A stretch of 64,000 nucleotides of DNA, taken from Siphonodentalium dalli. Lineage: Eukaryota > Mollusca > Scaphopoda > Gadilida > Siphonodentaliidae. Positions within the stretch are counted from its first letter, which is position 1. Every line of letters starts with the position of its first letter. The position numbers and the translations under genes are program-made. Where the stretch lies: assembly GCA_032622095.1 (NCBI GenBank), contig CP136061.1, forward strand, positions 45,451,797 through 45,515,796, given 5' to 3'. This document shows positions 43,417 through 54,639 of this stretch, one piece after another. The notes under the pieces were generated by a model. It searched no databases and was not told where the DNA came from. It saw nothing but the letters and a program-made list of their open reading frames with translations.

Positions 43417-45239
43417 TACTGTATTGTCATGATGTACGGATTCACCTGTTAAAACAAAAACTGTGTTTACAAGTGACTGGACAATTTCACGCCTTACATG
43501 TTACCAAAAGTATGCCATTAAGATATTTTACTTTTACATGTACAACAATTTGAGTTTTAACTGTGAAACATGTAGCTTTGGTCTTTTTTATGGTGGCTTA
43601 AAAGGGCATGCCAATTCATGTTTTAGAATGGTGATTAGTATTACTCATAACTGAATAGTGATAGGTTGGCTTATCAGCTATTACTAGTATCGTTTTTTAT
43701 TTACAGCCATATTTATACATGCAGTAGTTAGTGAAAGGCGAACACATTACGCGTGTGCAGCCTTTTCCGGATTAAATTCTACGAGGTAGATAACAAGCTT
43801 GAAACTCTGCAAACTGCAAAGTTTCATAATTATTGTCTATCACTTTATGCATTGAGGATTTTCATTTCATCAAAACTATGATCGTAACATAAGAACTAAG
43901 ATGTATTTTTCAGTTACGAATAATACTAGTTTCGACCATTCAAAAACATATGAATCGTATTGCCTACCGGGGAATCATATTGTCACCATGGGAACCTGGC
44001 TAATTATATGGTAAATTAGCAAATTAAGAGCAAAACATTGGTGTTGACCCATGAAAAATACCATTGATCTGACCTTTATTCGTTACGGTCTTGATATTAA
44101 TTAAACGGTGCTGAACCGTAAAAAATACAACGGTCTGACAGTTATTGGTTACGGTATGGCGGTTACTTAAACGGTTTTATACCGTGGAACATGCTACTGT
44201 CTGACCGTATGTTTAACGGTCAAATGTCGGCAGCGATGTTGCGCGGTCTCAGACCATTACAATGTCCATGGCCTTGGCCATACATCGCAACAAGGTAATA
44301 ACAATATTTGATAAATCGCGCATGAACATGTATCAATGCGTCAACCTGATGGTCGGGTGGGAGGGACAGAATATCATTCTTCGCCCGATCGACAGCCTCG
44401 ATCGACATTATACTGTTACCTGTATGTATTTGAGAGTTAGCCGTTTCTCGTCAATCATGTGGTCAAAAATCCTCTCTTTTTGAGAGTCGAATCGTTTGAG
44501 TGACTTTGGCAATCTTTATTTCGAAGCAAAGGGCGATTTTTTTTTCTTTTTGAACAATAGAATCAACTTGCATAGATTGTTTAGGAGGAAGTGTACCAAC
44601 GGCAGAAGTTGTGTTCATAACCTGCGCTTCATGTTCTGAAGCAGGAATAATATCAATCGCCCAACGTGTGTTGCTAGTGATAATACTGACGAGTTTGGTT
44701 TGATTTTGTGTCTGAGTGCTGGCATCAACACACTTTTTTGAAGACACGATTGCTGAGTACGTGACATGTGGAAAACAATTCCCTTAGCTTCTAGATATGA
44801 CAGACAGTTTTACATCGTTGAATCTTGAATTCATAGTCCCAAATGAACCTTGATAGTATGACACATTCGGCACTACTCTGGGCGAGATGACAATTTGTTG
44901 TGGATATATGAGAGATGTGAAGGTGGCTGTAACTGGTGTTCTGTCATCCTTAATAGCAATTTAAAGTATGCACTGAACATTGACTGACTATTATAATGTA
45001 GTTGTTGTCTAACAATAGAGTATATCATTCTGAACCCCGTGGCGGATGTATTGAATATCCATGTACGCCACGATGTTGCTGGAAATAACGATTTTGTCCC
45101 CACATCAATAGTCATGTCTCCTTAATTGAAGTGTGTCTTTCATTTGTTCTCCGATTAATTCACACACACCAATAAGAATATTTCAGCAGCCGACGGAAGG
45201 ATCCCGCGTCACGTGACGTCAAACTCGGCGTGCGAGAGC
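43417..45239. other. No gene seen
   Basis: AT-rich DNA. A short loose repeat (TTACGGTCTGACAGTTATTGG / GTTACGGTATGGCGG words) lies at about 44080-44220. Minus ORFs at 44220-45115 have no recognisable domain or splice context. Confidence 0.5.
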
Positions 45240-46410
45240 AACGTCGCGATTGGTGGAAACTGTCAGTTCAAGGGTCATGCATATACCCCCGATGTTTCAC
45301 GTGCTCATATACCCCCGATGTTTCGCACACCTTCTCTTATACACCGCTGGCAAGGGTCACGGGCAGAGACGTGGCGACAGGGGGTTTGGGGGGGGGGACC
45401 ACCCCAACTTTGGTCAAAATGTTCAACAGTTGGAAATTTCATACCTGCCAAAACATTGGTTGGAAATTTCACACCAACAATAGGTTAAAAATGTTCTTGT
45501 AGTTTGATTTTCAAACAATTTCTTGGGGGGAATTAATTGTTTTTGGACCAATATTTGCATATTTTCCTATTTTTGCAGTGATTTTTGGTAAAAATTTTGG
45601 ACTGAAATGGTCATCAGTTGGAAATTTTCCAACCTCAGGGGGGGGGGGGTGACAATTTGGAAATTTCCTGGTCCCTCCCCCATGGCCAGTCAAAAACTGC
45701 TAGTTAATTTAAGAAAACAATAGTGTCATACATTTGGTCAACATTGTCATTGGAATTGTCATCAGTTGTAAATATTCCAACCTAAGTGGGGTGTCAGGTT
45801 TGAAATTTCCAACTCTAGGAATGCTTGAGGCTAGTCTAGATGCTAGGATTTTGCGATTTTCTTGTTCAAATTATAAAATTTTCGCACACCGGGCCGAACC
45901 ATAGTCGGCCCGGTGTGTCATTGGCTCTCCCCCCGTGGCCAATAAAAAAATACTAATAAGTTTAACAATATTTTACTACATTTCGTCAAACTTGTGGACT
46001 GAAATGGTCATCAGTTGGAGAATTTTCAAACTTGAGTGGGAGTATGAGTTTGGAAATTTCCAACACTATAGGAAAGCTTCTGTTGAGGCCAGTCTAGATG
46101 CTAGGATTTGCGATTTTCTTGTTCAAATTTCAAAATTTTCTCACGCCGGGCCGAACAACCATGGTCAGCCCGGTGTGTATTTGTATGGAGTTAGACCACT
46201 AGATGTTAGGATTTATGCAGTGTTTCAGGTTAAAATATCTGAATGTTCTCATACTGGGACTATATAGAACCATGGTTTATGAAGATATAGGATATTAGGC
46301 GTAAGAGCACTGATGTGCAAAGGGGGGGGGTGGAAATGGAATTATGCAAAAGTTGTGTTCGGACTGATTCTGATTCAAGGGGGGGGGGGGGGGGGGGGGG
46401 GGGGGGTATA
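45240..46410. repeat. TTGGAAATTT repeats with GGGCCGA palindromes and G tracts
   Basis: Tandem, diverged units of roughly 250 bp with TCATCAGTTGGAAATTTTCC, GGGGTGTCAGGTTTGAAATT and TAGTCTAGATGCTAGGATTT. Two units contain hairpins: CACACCGGGCCGA...TCGGCCCGGTGTG (45884-45917) and CACGCCGGGCCGA...TCAGCCCGGTGTG (about 46141-46176). G runs punctuate them, the longest 28 G at 46379-46406. Related words appear near 58415-58480. Confidence 0.7.
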
Positions 46411-46772
46411 GTTGGAATTTCCCAATGTGGACACCCCCCGAACGGAAACCCTCTGCTCCATCGTGATTGTTTACCCGTGTGATTGTTATCCCTCTTTGAG
46501 TGAAATATATCATAACACCAAATAAGGAATTCATCATCCCGATAGAAACACCCACACAGGTTATTGATTGGACATTTTTATTCAGCCTCTCTTCGTCCGC
46601 ATATTTTGGATACGTTATTCGCATCACATGTCGATTCCTAAAGCCAGGATTAAGACACAGCTGTAATTTAACACATATATTGGAGAAATCATTTGTTTTG
46701 ACTTTTGATCCATGTGACTCACAGAAATGGAATAATATTTTTTGTTGTTATCCATTTGACACGAAATATAAA

Positions 46773-47093
46773 ATGGACCGCGGGCCCCCAAAGGCGAGCA
46801 AAATTAAAGGACACGCATGGTGTTGGTTCTGTGAACAGTTTAAATTCGGACTGGTGTGTGCTTTGCTATGCAATGTTATCGGTGTTAGCGCTCATCCGTT
46901 TACATCTCAAGCAGATGGCTTTCTGATTGAAACAAAGCTGACAAATGTCAAGAGATGTGAGACAATGTGTAAGAGACATGCGGACTGTAAACGAATTGGA
47001 TACAATGTTAAAACAAAGATGTGCGCACTCCTGCAGCCAGATGGTTCGACAGGCCCGTCACAGGAGTGGTTCATGACAGACATCGAGGACAAG
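46773..47093 (+). CDS. First coding exon: signal peptide plus PAN/apple-like domain
   Basis: 107 codons from ATG 46773, the first ATG in this frame, to a strong donor (AAG|GTAAGA at 47094, phase 0). Residues about 25-42 (FKFGLVCALLCNVIGVSA) form a hydrophobic segment with an AxA-like cleavage site. This is followed by FLIETKLTNVKRCETMCKRH, ADCKRIGYNVKTKMCALLQP and DGSTGPSQEWFMTDIEDK. C-x3-C, C-x-x-I-x-Y and KxxMCxLL match a PAN/apple module, which binds proteins or sugars outside the cell. The rest of the gene must lie downstream. The EGF exons at 61880 onward are on the same strand and may belong to it, but this is not shown. Confidence 0.7.
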
Positions 47094-47227
47094 GTAAGAC
47101 ATCAGTTATTTATTTATTTATTCGTGTTTGGTACAAATTGTTGTTAATGGTATCGATGGTAAAATGTATATATCATCGACATGTGTACGGATGTCTAAAG
47201 TTTTTGTCCATCTTCCTACAGTTTTCC

Positions 47228-47439
47228 TTCATTCATTGGCCTAAACCAGGGGGCATTGTCTCACCTTTGTATTCTGTCTGCATATAAACGATTTAACCGA
47301 CTTTTTAGCGTCGACTGTTATCTGATGTCTCATGTGTATATCGCAAAAATGCGAAGAGAAACTAGACAGTTATTATTTTCAAACGACCAAGATGTCTCTT
47401 AATAATTGAAAATATCTTGTCATTTTTGGCTGAATTTAT
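47228..47439. repeat. 212-bp direct repeat, left copy (LINE target duplication)
   Basis: Matches 50123-50334 with two mismatches (about 99% identity) at a constant offset of 2895. It ends exactly where LINE sequence begins at 47440. Confidence 0.9.
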
Positions 47440-50122
47440 ATACCTTTATTTTCCTCCAAATTATGAAGAGTGGTACATGGTTACATAATTATTGGTTACA
47501 CAATGTGACAAAAAGAAGTGATATTGAATTAACAAAATATGGATCACATGCAAGTCCGCTTATATTACAAATACATTGTATACAGGCTTACAATAACTGA
47601 AATTCCACACTCGCGCGCACTAGTATACCGGCCACCCATACACTCACACGCATGCGCTCAAGTTCGCAGACACGCACTCAATTACCACAGTCAGGTACAC
47701 TCAATTACATTCATGCAACAGAACTAGACTTTTTTTGATATGCACACGTACAATTTGTGCATGAATTACACGTTAAGCACGGAGTACCTGGAATGCTCAT
47801 CATACAGCTATGGATATGTTCATAGTTTGATCGTTTGCAGTCCACCCTGGCGATTCCATACCAAAAAGAATAATTACATTATACATGTAATGTCCGTAAG
47901 AATAAGCATGCGATGCGCCTATACATTCGTGCACTCGTGTAAAGGAAGACAAGAAATATAGACATCATTTTATCGATGCATTAATGCCAAATCTTTAACA
48001 TCTAGTGCATGTGATGGTACAAGCGCAGGGCTCGCAGCTGTTTGAAAATGACACTCTTTGCGACTGTCGATAATAGAGGTAACTGGTCAAGACTTAATCG
48101 TTAGGCGTCGTCAAGTTTAATAAGAACATGTATAGGTAGTCCACAATGTGTGCGTATGCCCAACAATGAACGAAATATAGTGCATTGGATCTCCAATAAA
48201 TGAAAACAGTTCAACAGGAAGATTTGTCAAATGTAACAGAAGGAGTCCTCCATCGTCGAGCTCATTTGCCCAGAGGTAAAACAATATGCCAAAGTATCAA
48301 CTGATACCACATATGATTTCGAGAACCGCACAGAGCGGGATGACTGCAGTGAATAATAGCGTGTTTAATTTGATCGTCTTAATTCTGGTTGCAGATCGCA
48401 CAGAAGTCAGCCTTTGGTATCGCCGTTGCACCTATCAAATGAGCAACAGTATAAAATGCGACCTTTTTCTCTGAGTATAAGCGACAGGAACGCCATAGAT
48501 GAGACATTTGAAGATAAGTTTGAATTTGGAAAAACCTATCGAGAGACGAATCATTTGCAACCCTTTGTTCCCAGTCATGCGCACGTCGGTTATTTATTTC
48601 GGTTTTGACTATGCGATTCCATTCCGGTATTACAGGGAACAAGCTTCTCTCCGAGAAGCTTTCAAGATATCGAATTAAGTTGTAATAACTCAAAATGTGT
48701 TCAATATCTGCAAGAAACGAGTTCTTGTTTGGCAAGTCAAGTGAAAGGTGCAAATGAAGCCTGCTTACAAAAATCTCTTTGCAAGCCTTCGATGGGGAGA
48801 TGCGACAAAGGCTTCCAAAGAGGCTGAGTTTACGGGCGTCAATGAATGAGGATATTGAGCCTATGCCCATGAGACCTTGAACTATGTCTGTTCGAGTTCT
48901 GACAGGGAGGTTCTGAATACGCTTGAGACAGAAACGATGGATCTTTTCCAGAGCACATGTGTCCGAAACAGACATACCACAAAGGAATTCAGCGCCATAC
49001 AGACCTTTTGATAGAACAATCGTTTTGTATATAAATGCACAGCTTGTCGGGGTTATTCCCCCAGCATACATGCCAGCATTGCTAAGGAGGAAATATGTTG
49101 ATCTGATTTTGTCTACAGCTCTCTCAGTAAGTTCTCTGACAAAGTTTTGTTTGCTAACATGGATACCTAAATGAGTAATTTCGTCTGTTTGGATACATTG
49201 CCTCCGCCCAGCCCCCAGCGTCTGTCTAACGTGTCATTTTGTCTGGGTGTTTCATTAAATACAATTACTTTACATTTGGTAGGGTTATAAATGAAGCGCC
49301 ACTTCTTATCACACAGACGCTGAAGACCGTAACTAGAAAGTGATAACAACGTCATGTCGTCAGCCTGTGTCGGCGATGAACAATTTGTGGAGAGAAGATG
49401 GAAACCAAAGTTCGTAGCTTCGATTGCATGTAGCAGATCATCAACATAGATCATGTACAGCAATGGGGGAGAGTATAAATCCTTGTCTTGTGCCTTGTTT
49501 CGATAGATCTCGAAATCAAGGAAGCATGTTTTACAACGCATGTGATCCCACTGAGAAATTCTTTTAGTAGGAGCCATACTCTTTCTTGAAATCCACGAAA
49601 GTGTAGTTTCAACAAAAGTCCATTTATCCAGACGGTATCAAATGCTTTGTGTACATCTAGGAAACACGCAAACAGTTTGCTATGCTGCTCGTTTGTATAG
49701 TTGATACTCTCGTGTAATATATATGAAGACATGAGACAGCCTACATTTTTTTAAAACCATTTTGTAATGGGTGCACGTTTATCAGGCATATCGTTTATCC
49801 AATCGACAGACGATTATATTCTCTAATGTTTTGTACATGACGGGAAGAAGAGTTATCGCTCGATAACTATCAAAATTAGTTTTCGGCTTCTCTCCACCTT
49901 TATACAATGAGACCATCAAACCAGTTTTTGCTTTTGATTGTATGTGTTGTAATTCGGGCATTTTGCTCATAACACGAGCCACACATTTACTCAACTTGTG
50001 ACCTCCATATATGAGGTGTTCATAACAAATCATGTCAGGTCCTGGGGCTTTGCCCCTATGCATGGACTTAAGAACACCCTCCACTTCTTTGGCTGAAACA
50101 AGATAGAGAAGAAGATTATCTG
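47440..50122 (-). mobile_element. 5'-truncated non-LTR retrotransposon (CR1/Jockey-like), copy 1
   Basis: 2683 bp on the minus strand between two copies of a 212-bp direct repeat. The 5' end is cut inside the reverse transcriptase domain (first residues near KEVEGVLKSM). The 3' end (plus strand 47440-47465, TTATTTTCCTCCAAATTATG then AAGAG) resembles the end of copy 2 (TTTAATTCCTCCATTAACG then AAGAG, about 62520), so both are the same family. The 3' untranslated region holds a CA/TG-rich stretch at about 47600-47710. Lies in the intron after the PAN exon. Confidence 0.85.
48100..50122 (-). pseudogene. Reverse transcriptase remains of LINE copy 1
   Basis: Frames in order on the minus strand: KSMHRGKAPGPDMICYEHL, then SYRAITLLPVMYKTLENII (about 50120-49785); FACFLDVHKAFDTVWINGLL (about 49690); LLYMIYVDDLL and QADDMTLLS (about 49480-49350), where the catalytic Y/FADD has become QADD; then the C-terminal region (49071-48379), ending in CAICNQ and, after a stop, HAIIHC. 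That last part is a CCHC-type zinc motif typical of CR1/Jockey-group LINEs. Several stops and frame changes separate the parts. The endonuclease and ORF1 are missing because of 5' truncation. Confidence 0.9.
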
Positions 50123-50334
50123 TTCATTCATTGGCCTAAACCAGGGGGCATTGTCTCACCTTTTTATTCTGTCTGCATATAAACGATTTAACCGACTTTT
50201 TAGCGTCGACTGTTATCAGATGTCTCATGTGTATATCGCAAAAATGCGAAGAGAAACTAGACAGTTATTATTTTCAAACGACCAAGATGTCTCTTAATAA
50301 TTGAAAATATCTTGTCATTTTTGGCTGAATTTAT
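50123..50334. repeat. 212-bp direct repeat, right copy (LINE target duplication)
   Basis: Second copy of 47228-47439. It begins TTCATTCATTGGCCTAAACC directly after the truncated 5' end of the LINE and ends TTTTTGGCTGAATTTAT. Beyond it the sequences diverge (GCAAAACG here, ATACCTTT on the left). Confidence 0.9.
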
Positions 50335-50677
50335 GCAAAACGTGCGTGTCCACCATTACCAGTCGACAATAAAGACAATTAAGTTACCTTGTATTCATGT
50401 TTTGTTTCTGTTTCTGTATATAAAACAAAACACCCCCGTAGTAGGTTGAAGTGGTTTTAATTTCCAAAAAGCCCTAATATTGAGTCCACGGGACGTGGAT
50501 AGGCGGTCGTCGTTCGTGTGTGCAAGTAGGGAATTCTCACTTATAAATCTTGATTGGACCCGACTGAAATTTGCACCTCTTAGATTTTAATTTCCCAAAT
50601 CTTTTGGGGAAATTTCAAATAAAACACCCGCACTAGTTGGCAATCTTCCAGATAACGGCTATTTAATTTGAAACATT
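50335..50677. other. No gene seen
   Basis: Intron-like DNA following the right direct repeat. No ORF with domain character. Confidence 0.5.
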
Positions 50678-51082
50678 TTAACCCTTTACCCAACAGAACG
50701 GCCCTGTGCCAATGCATTCTCTTATATATGCGAGTCGACCATAGGTCGCCTCGCATATATAAGAGAATGCATTGGCTTAACACATATTAAAAATGATAAA
50801 ATTGTCAAAGAATGTAGAAAAATATTATAAAACTTGTTAAAAAATGTAAGAAAAAATTAGGCCAATGCATTCTCTTATATATGCGAGTCGACCTATGGTC
50901 GACTCGCATATATAAGAGAATGCATTGGCACAGGGCATAACTGTAACCATCACAATGTGGTCAATGAACCGGTTCCAATGATATCCATATTTGTATGGTG
51001 TTATTGAGACAGACAGAAGATATTTTAGGCTGTTGAAGCTTTATTTGGGCGGTTTTGGCCGTTTTGTTGGGTAAATGGTTAA
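50678..51082. mobile_element. piggyBac-like MITE, intact double-hairpin form
   Basis: TTAA borders (50678-50681, 51079-51082). Terminal repeats CCCTTTACCCAACAGAACGG on the left and, inward from the right, CCATTTACCCAACAAAACGG. Inside, two hairpins (50704-50776 and 50862-50935) have arms CCAATGCATTCTCTTATATA and GCGAGTCGACC, and the outermost CCCTGTGCC pairs with GGCACAGGG across both. TTAA plus CCCTTT-like ends is a piggyBac trait. No transposase. Confidence 0.85.
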
Positions 51083-52004
51083 CCAAAGCACATATATACA
51101 GTCTACCGTTGGTCAACAGACTGTAAGACTAAATTATATGGTTTAAAATAAAACAATTGACCAAATTTCCAAATGATGCGCTGTCGGCACTATTCCTTAC
51201 TGTTGAATATTTTTAACATGGGTTGTGGAGATGAGGTGAGTTTGCCGCCCCAAATTCAGTCCACATATCTCCACGTCTATGAACATTTTTCTATCATATA
51301 CCACTGTTCTTATGCATAATGTGATATGCGGGTTGTAATTAATTTTCTCAATGAATAGTAGCACTGACAATAGTCATGTTATTTGATTGTTTAATGCATA
51401 TTTTTAATCCGGTTTTATATAAAACAAATATGTTGTTATAATAATTCTGGTCCGGAAGAAGTATAGACATTCTTTAGCAAAAAAAGAATCGTCATTAAGC
51501 ACTGGGGGAACTTCCCCAAAAGAGTAGGTACACTTGTGATTATCCGTCCAGTCCAGTTCACTGCCTGTATGTTCTAGTTCATTCGATGTTAGTATCAAGT
51601 TATCAACTACTAGATACGAAAATGGTATGAATCTGACGACCAAAGAATGTGTTTCGATAGGACCTGGTGCGGATATGCCTAATGTTGAATTATGAGAAAA
51701 TAACTCTCGAATATTGATACTGTTCTATACTAAATGACGTCCCTGTTTGGTAAACATACACGTTAATTGTTCATAGACATCCCGTAGTTGAAATAAGCAG
51801 GTGTAATTGTTAAAAGTGCCCACGATATGCTCATATTATTTAATAAGGAAAGGGGTTATGTGTCGTCCAGATCACTTGTAGCCGCTGCAGTTAGTATATG
51901 TTGTTGCTCCAGTTCACACATTTGGAAATCAATCACTTACTTTATTCAGACTTGGACCTGTAATTGACATGTTCGTGTTGAAATTGTTATTAAGTGGCAT
52001 ATAC
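51083..52004. other. No gene seen
   Basis: AT-rich, intron-like DNA without repeats I could pair. The minus ORF at 51404-51643 lacks recognisable domains. Confidence 0.5.
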
Positions 52005-53373
52005 ATGTTAACACTGAGGCCTATGGGAAATAATTACTTCACTGTAACCTAAAACACAAAAATGATCCTTTTTCTCATTTGGGCCCAGTGGTGGGTTTCC
52101 TATAAACATTGACCAGCAAACAATTAGGGAACTTGTAGCACGTGGCATATTATATTATTTGAGTCGGTGGTAATCAATGAGAAGCCATCTGGGACAATTT
52201 TTGCTTCAAATTTTCACCTCGAAAATCTCCCTTTTTTGTCCGTTATGAAACCATATGTGTACCTTTAATGAATGTCATGGTAACAAATCACGCACTGAAC
52301 ATCGAGTGTCAGTACACAACTGAAAAAAAGGCTTTTCGACTAGCCATGAGAGCAATCTACATCGCTATCTGTGGCAGGTCTCTAAAATTTTATGTAAAAC
52401 ATGACCAGTGCAGGGTTAAATGGCAGCCAATTAGTCTGCTTGAGGTGGCTTGTCGACAAAAAGTGTAACACGGTGGTGTGTTTGAGTGATGTGGCTGTTT
52501 CCATGCACATACATGTAGGCACATAATCATTCTGCTGCACTCAAAACTTTTCAGTTTTTGCCAAAATTTCGATTACCAGGACTCAGAATTTGTCAAGTGC
52601 GCCCAATTCAAGCTCCAGTGTGTCCATGTTTATCAAGCGAACCATCGTCCATATTTTCTCAGAGAGAAATCGGTCAGCTTTCACACCAATGATGGGTATA
52701 TATGCTACCATCGTTTACTTTATCGACATGGACCTCACATGGTGACTTTTCGTGTTCATTTTGTGTTGCAATTGTAAACAGGGGTGGGGTCAGGAAAGAG
52801 TTAATAAGACGAAAACAAAGTGATGGATAGAGATTTTGTATTTTATTTTCAAATGTGAAGAGTCCAGTGACCGATTTGTGTCATTTTCAGATGGCATGTC
52901 ATTGACGTTGTTGTCACTTTAGATTACAGTGAAGTAATTCGATTGGTAGCGCCCTCCGACGGATTTTGGACCAAGATGCAGTAGAGAATTAAAAAAATTC
53001 TGGGCTCTGGTTGGTTAATAGTAGTTTCCATATTTAAACATATAAAATACATGCAATCACTCCTCTTGAAATTTGAGACTCCAAACAAAACATTGGCACA
53101 TTGTAAAGCACGTGGTTCCTAGATTTAATTTTTTTGGTGTGAGGTAAAAAATGTCAATATTTTTTTCATGCAATTCTGACTCTCGATTATAAATCCCAAA
53201 TTTAAAAGTACATTCCATGCTCGACGATATGATTTTTTTCATGCAGAAACTTTGCGCAGATGCCAATTCCGGTGACCGTGTACTCATTTATCACAATTCG
53301 TGGATAGTCAGGGCTGCAGGCCATTATATGTTAACACTGAGGCCTATGGGACATAATTACTTCACTGTAACCT
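52005..53373. repeat. 46-bp direct repeat pair with an inverted AATTACTTCACTGTAA
   Basis: ATGTTAACACTGAGGCCTAT, GGGAMATAATTACTTCACTG and TAACCT occur at 52005-52050 and at 53328-53373 with one mismatch. The inner part recurs inverted at 52918-52939 (TTTAGATTACAGTGAAGTAATT), giving a possible 908-bp element 52032-52939 with 22-bp terminal repeats. No target duplication is clear and no coding sequence is present. Confidence 0.45.
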
Positions 53374-54639
53374 GTATAACTGGTGGCGAGATTCTCTTTT
53401 CTCGTGGGCGCTTACATTACCAATGGGTGCTTTATTAGTTTTATTTATAGAATGGGAATTTTTGGGATGATTAAAAGTCAAACTGCGAGCTGGTGGCAGA
53501 GTTCGGTAAAAGGTGTAGTTGGGGAATTTCAATTTCGTTTATTGTCGTTAATCAACGTTGATTAATTTTGAGTTTTGGTTTGTGATAAACTATATGTCAA
53601 TTATAAATAAAAGAAATTTCTGCAGCCCACTGGGGGTTGTGTTCGGAGACGGTCGAGTCGGCGCCGGTTCGTTAATTAGGTACTGGTTGTTATTGTTATT
53701 TTAACGGAATTCTGAGTTGGTCATTCGCCAGTCTGGGTGAACGTCGACTCTATATTTGAAATATAGAGTCTGGAGCTTATGTAGCCAAAACCATTTCTAT
53801 TCAGCGAAGAGCTTCCCCAAAATGACGTCACGGATTAAAAAAAATACATCGATGATTGACAGGTGTCCCCACGTGTTATTTGTTGTGCTTCGCAATAGTA
53901 ATGGCCTGTGTCGGCGCGACATAAAATTACAGCAGATAATATTTGTCGTGTGTGCGACTATTCTTTTTCGGGAGATGAACTCGCTGCATCACCCGGAAAG
54001 CTGCATCCGAGAGCAAAAAATAAGGTCGTCATCAAAAATGATGCTTTAGAACTATTTAAAAGCATAAAATTAAGTCATTTCCTCGGTGTTAACTTTCAGA
54101 TGATTTTTTTACGACAAATAATTTGATTTGCAAACCATGGTACAATAAAGTAAATCAAATACACGGACGTGAGTGAGTTCTATTTATATTTATGGGAGGC
54201 CAAGTTGGTACCATGCGCAGGCCTATCTATCAGGTCTAGCACATCCTTCAAATTAATCCGAATCGTACCGAATATATAATTTCGAAGCCATTGTTTCTGT
54301 CTGTTGTATTTGCAAGCATCGCTTTCGATCGGAGAAATTCCGCTCTGTTACTCCGCCCACTGACACTTGTTTATTAACCCATACGGTTTCATTGGACGGA
54401 AAATAATTTACGCAATCAATCAGATTACGGAATCCCGAGGACTTGGAAATGAGATTTCGATGTTATCCGTCAGACCTTATATTCAATGTTGTAATGAATA
54501 TTTAGGTATGAGTTTACTCAGACTGGTCATTCGCACAACCAATATATTTTATATTCTACAATTACATTCTTGGGTTTATAATATATTATCTTGAGCGCGT
54601 TACCATTTCTGACATTGGTTTTCTTGTTATATATGTCGT
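53374..54639 (+). other. Gene-poor; possible small zinc-type ORF at 53908-54126
   Basis: One plus frame reads NICRVCDYSFSGDEL, then SPGKLHPRAKNKVVIKNDAL, then ELFKSIK. The C-x-x-C and compact composition look protein-like, perhaps a first exon of an element-encoded or host gene. There is no ATG, no matching splice acceptor and I do not recognise the family. Palindromes at 53548-53565 (TTAATCAACGTTGATTAA) and 53746-53770 (GACTCTATATTT-G-AAATATAGAGTC) are also present. Confidence 0.25.

Noticed and set aside
44463-45115. Minus ORFs of 80-94 codons
   Set aside because: No domain, no splice signals and no repeat relatives; treated as chance.
46500-46772. Upstream extension of the PAN exon ORF
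   Set aside because: Begins at GTG, not ATG, and the only ATG in frame is 46773, directly before the signal peptide.
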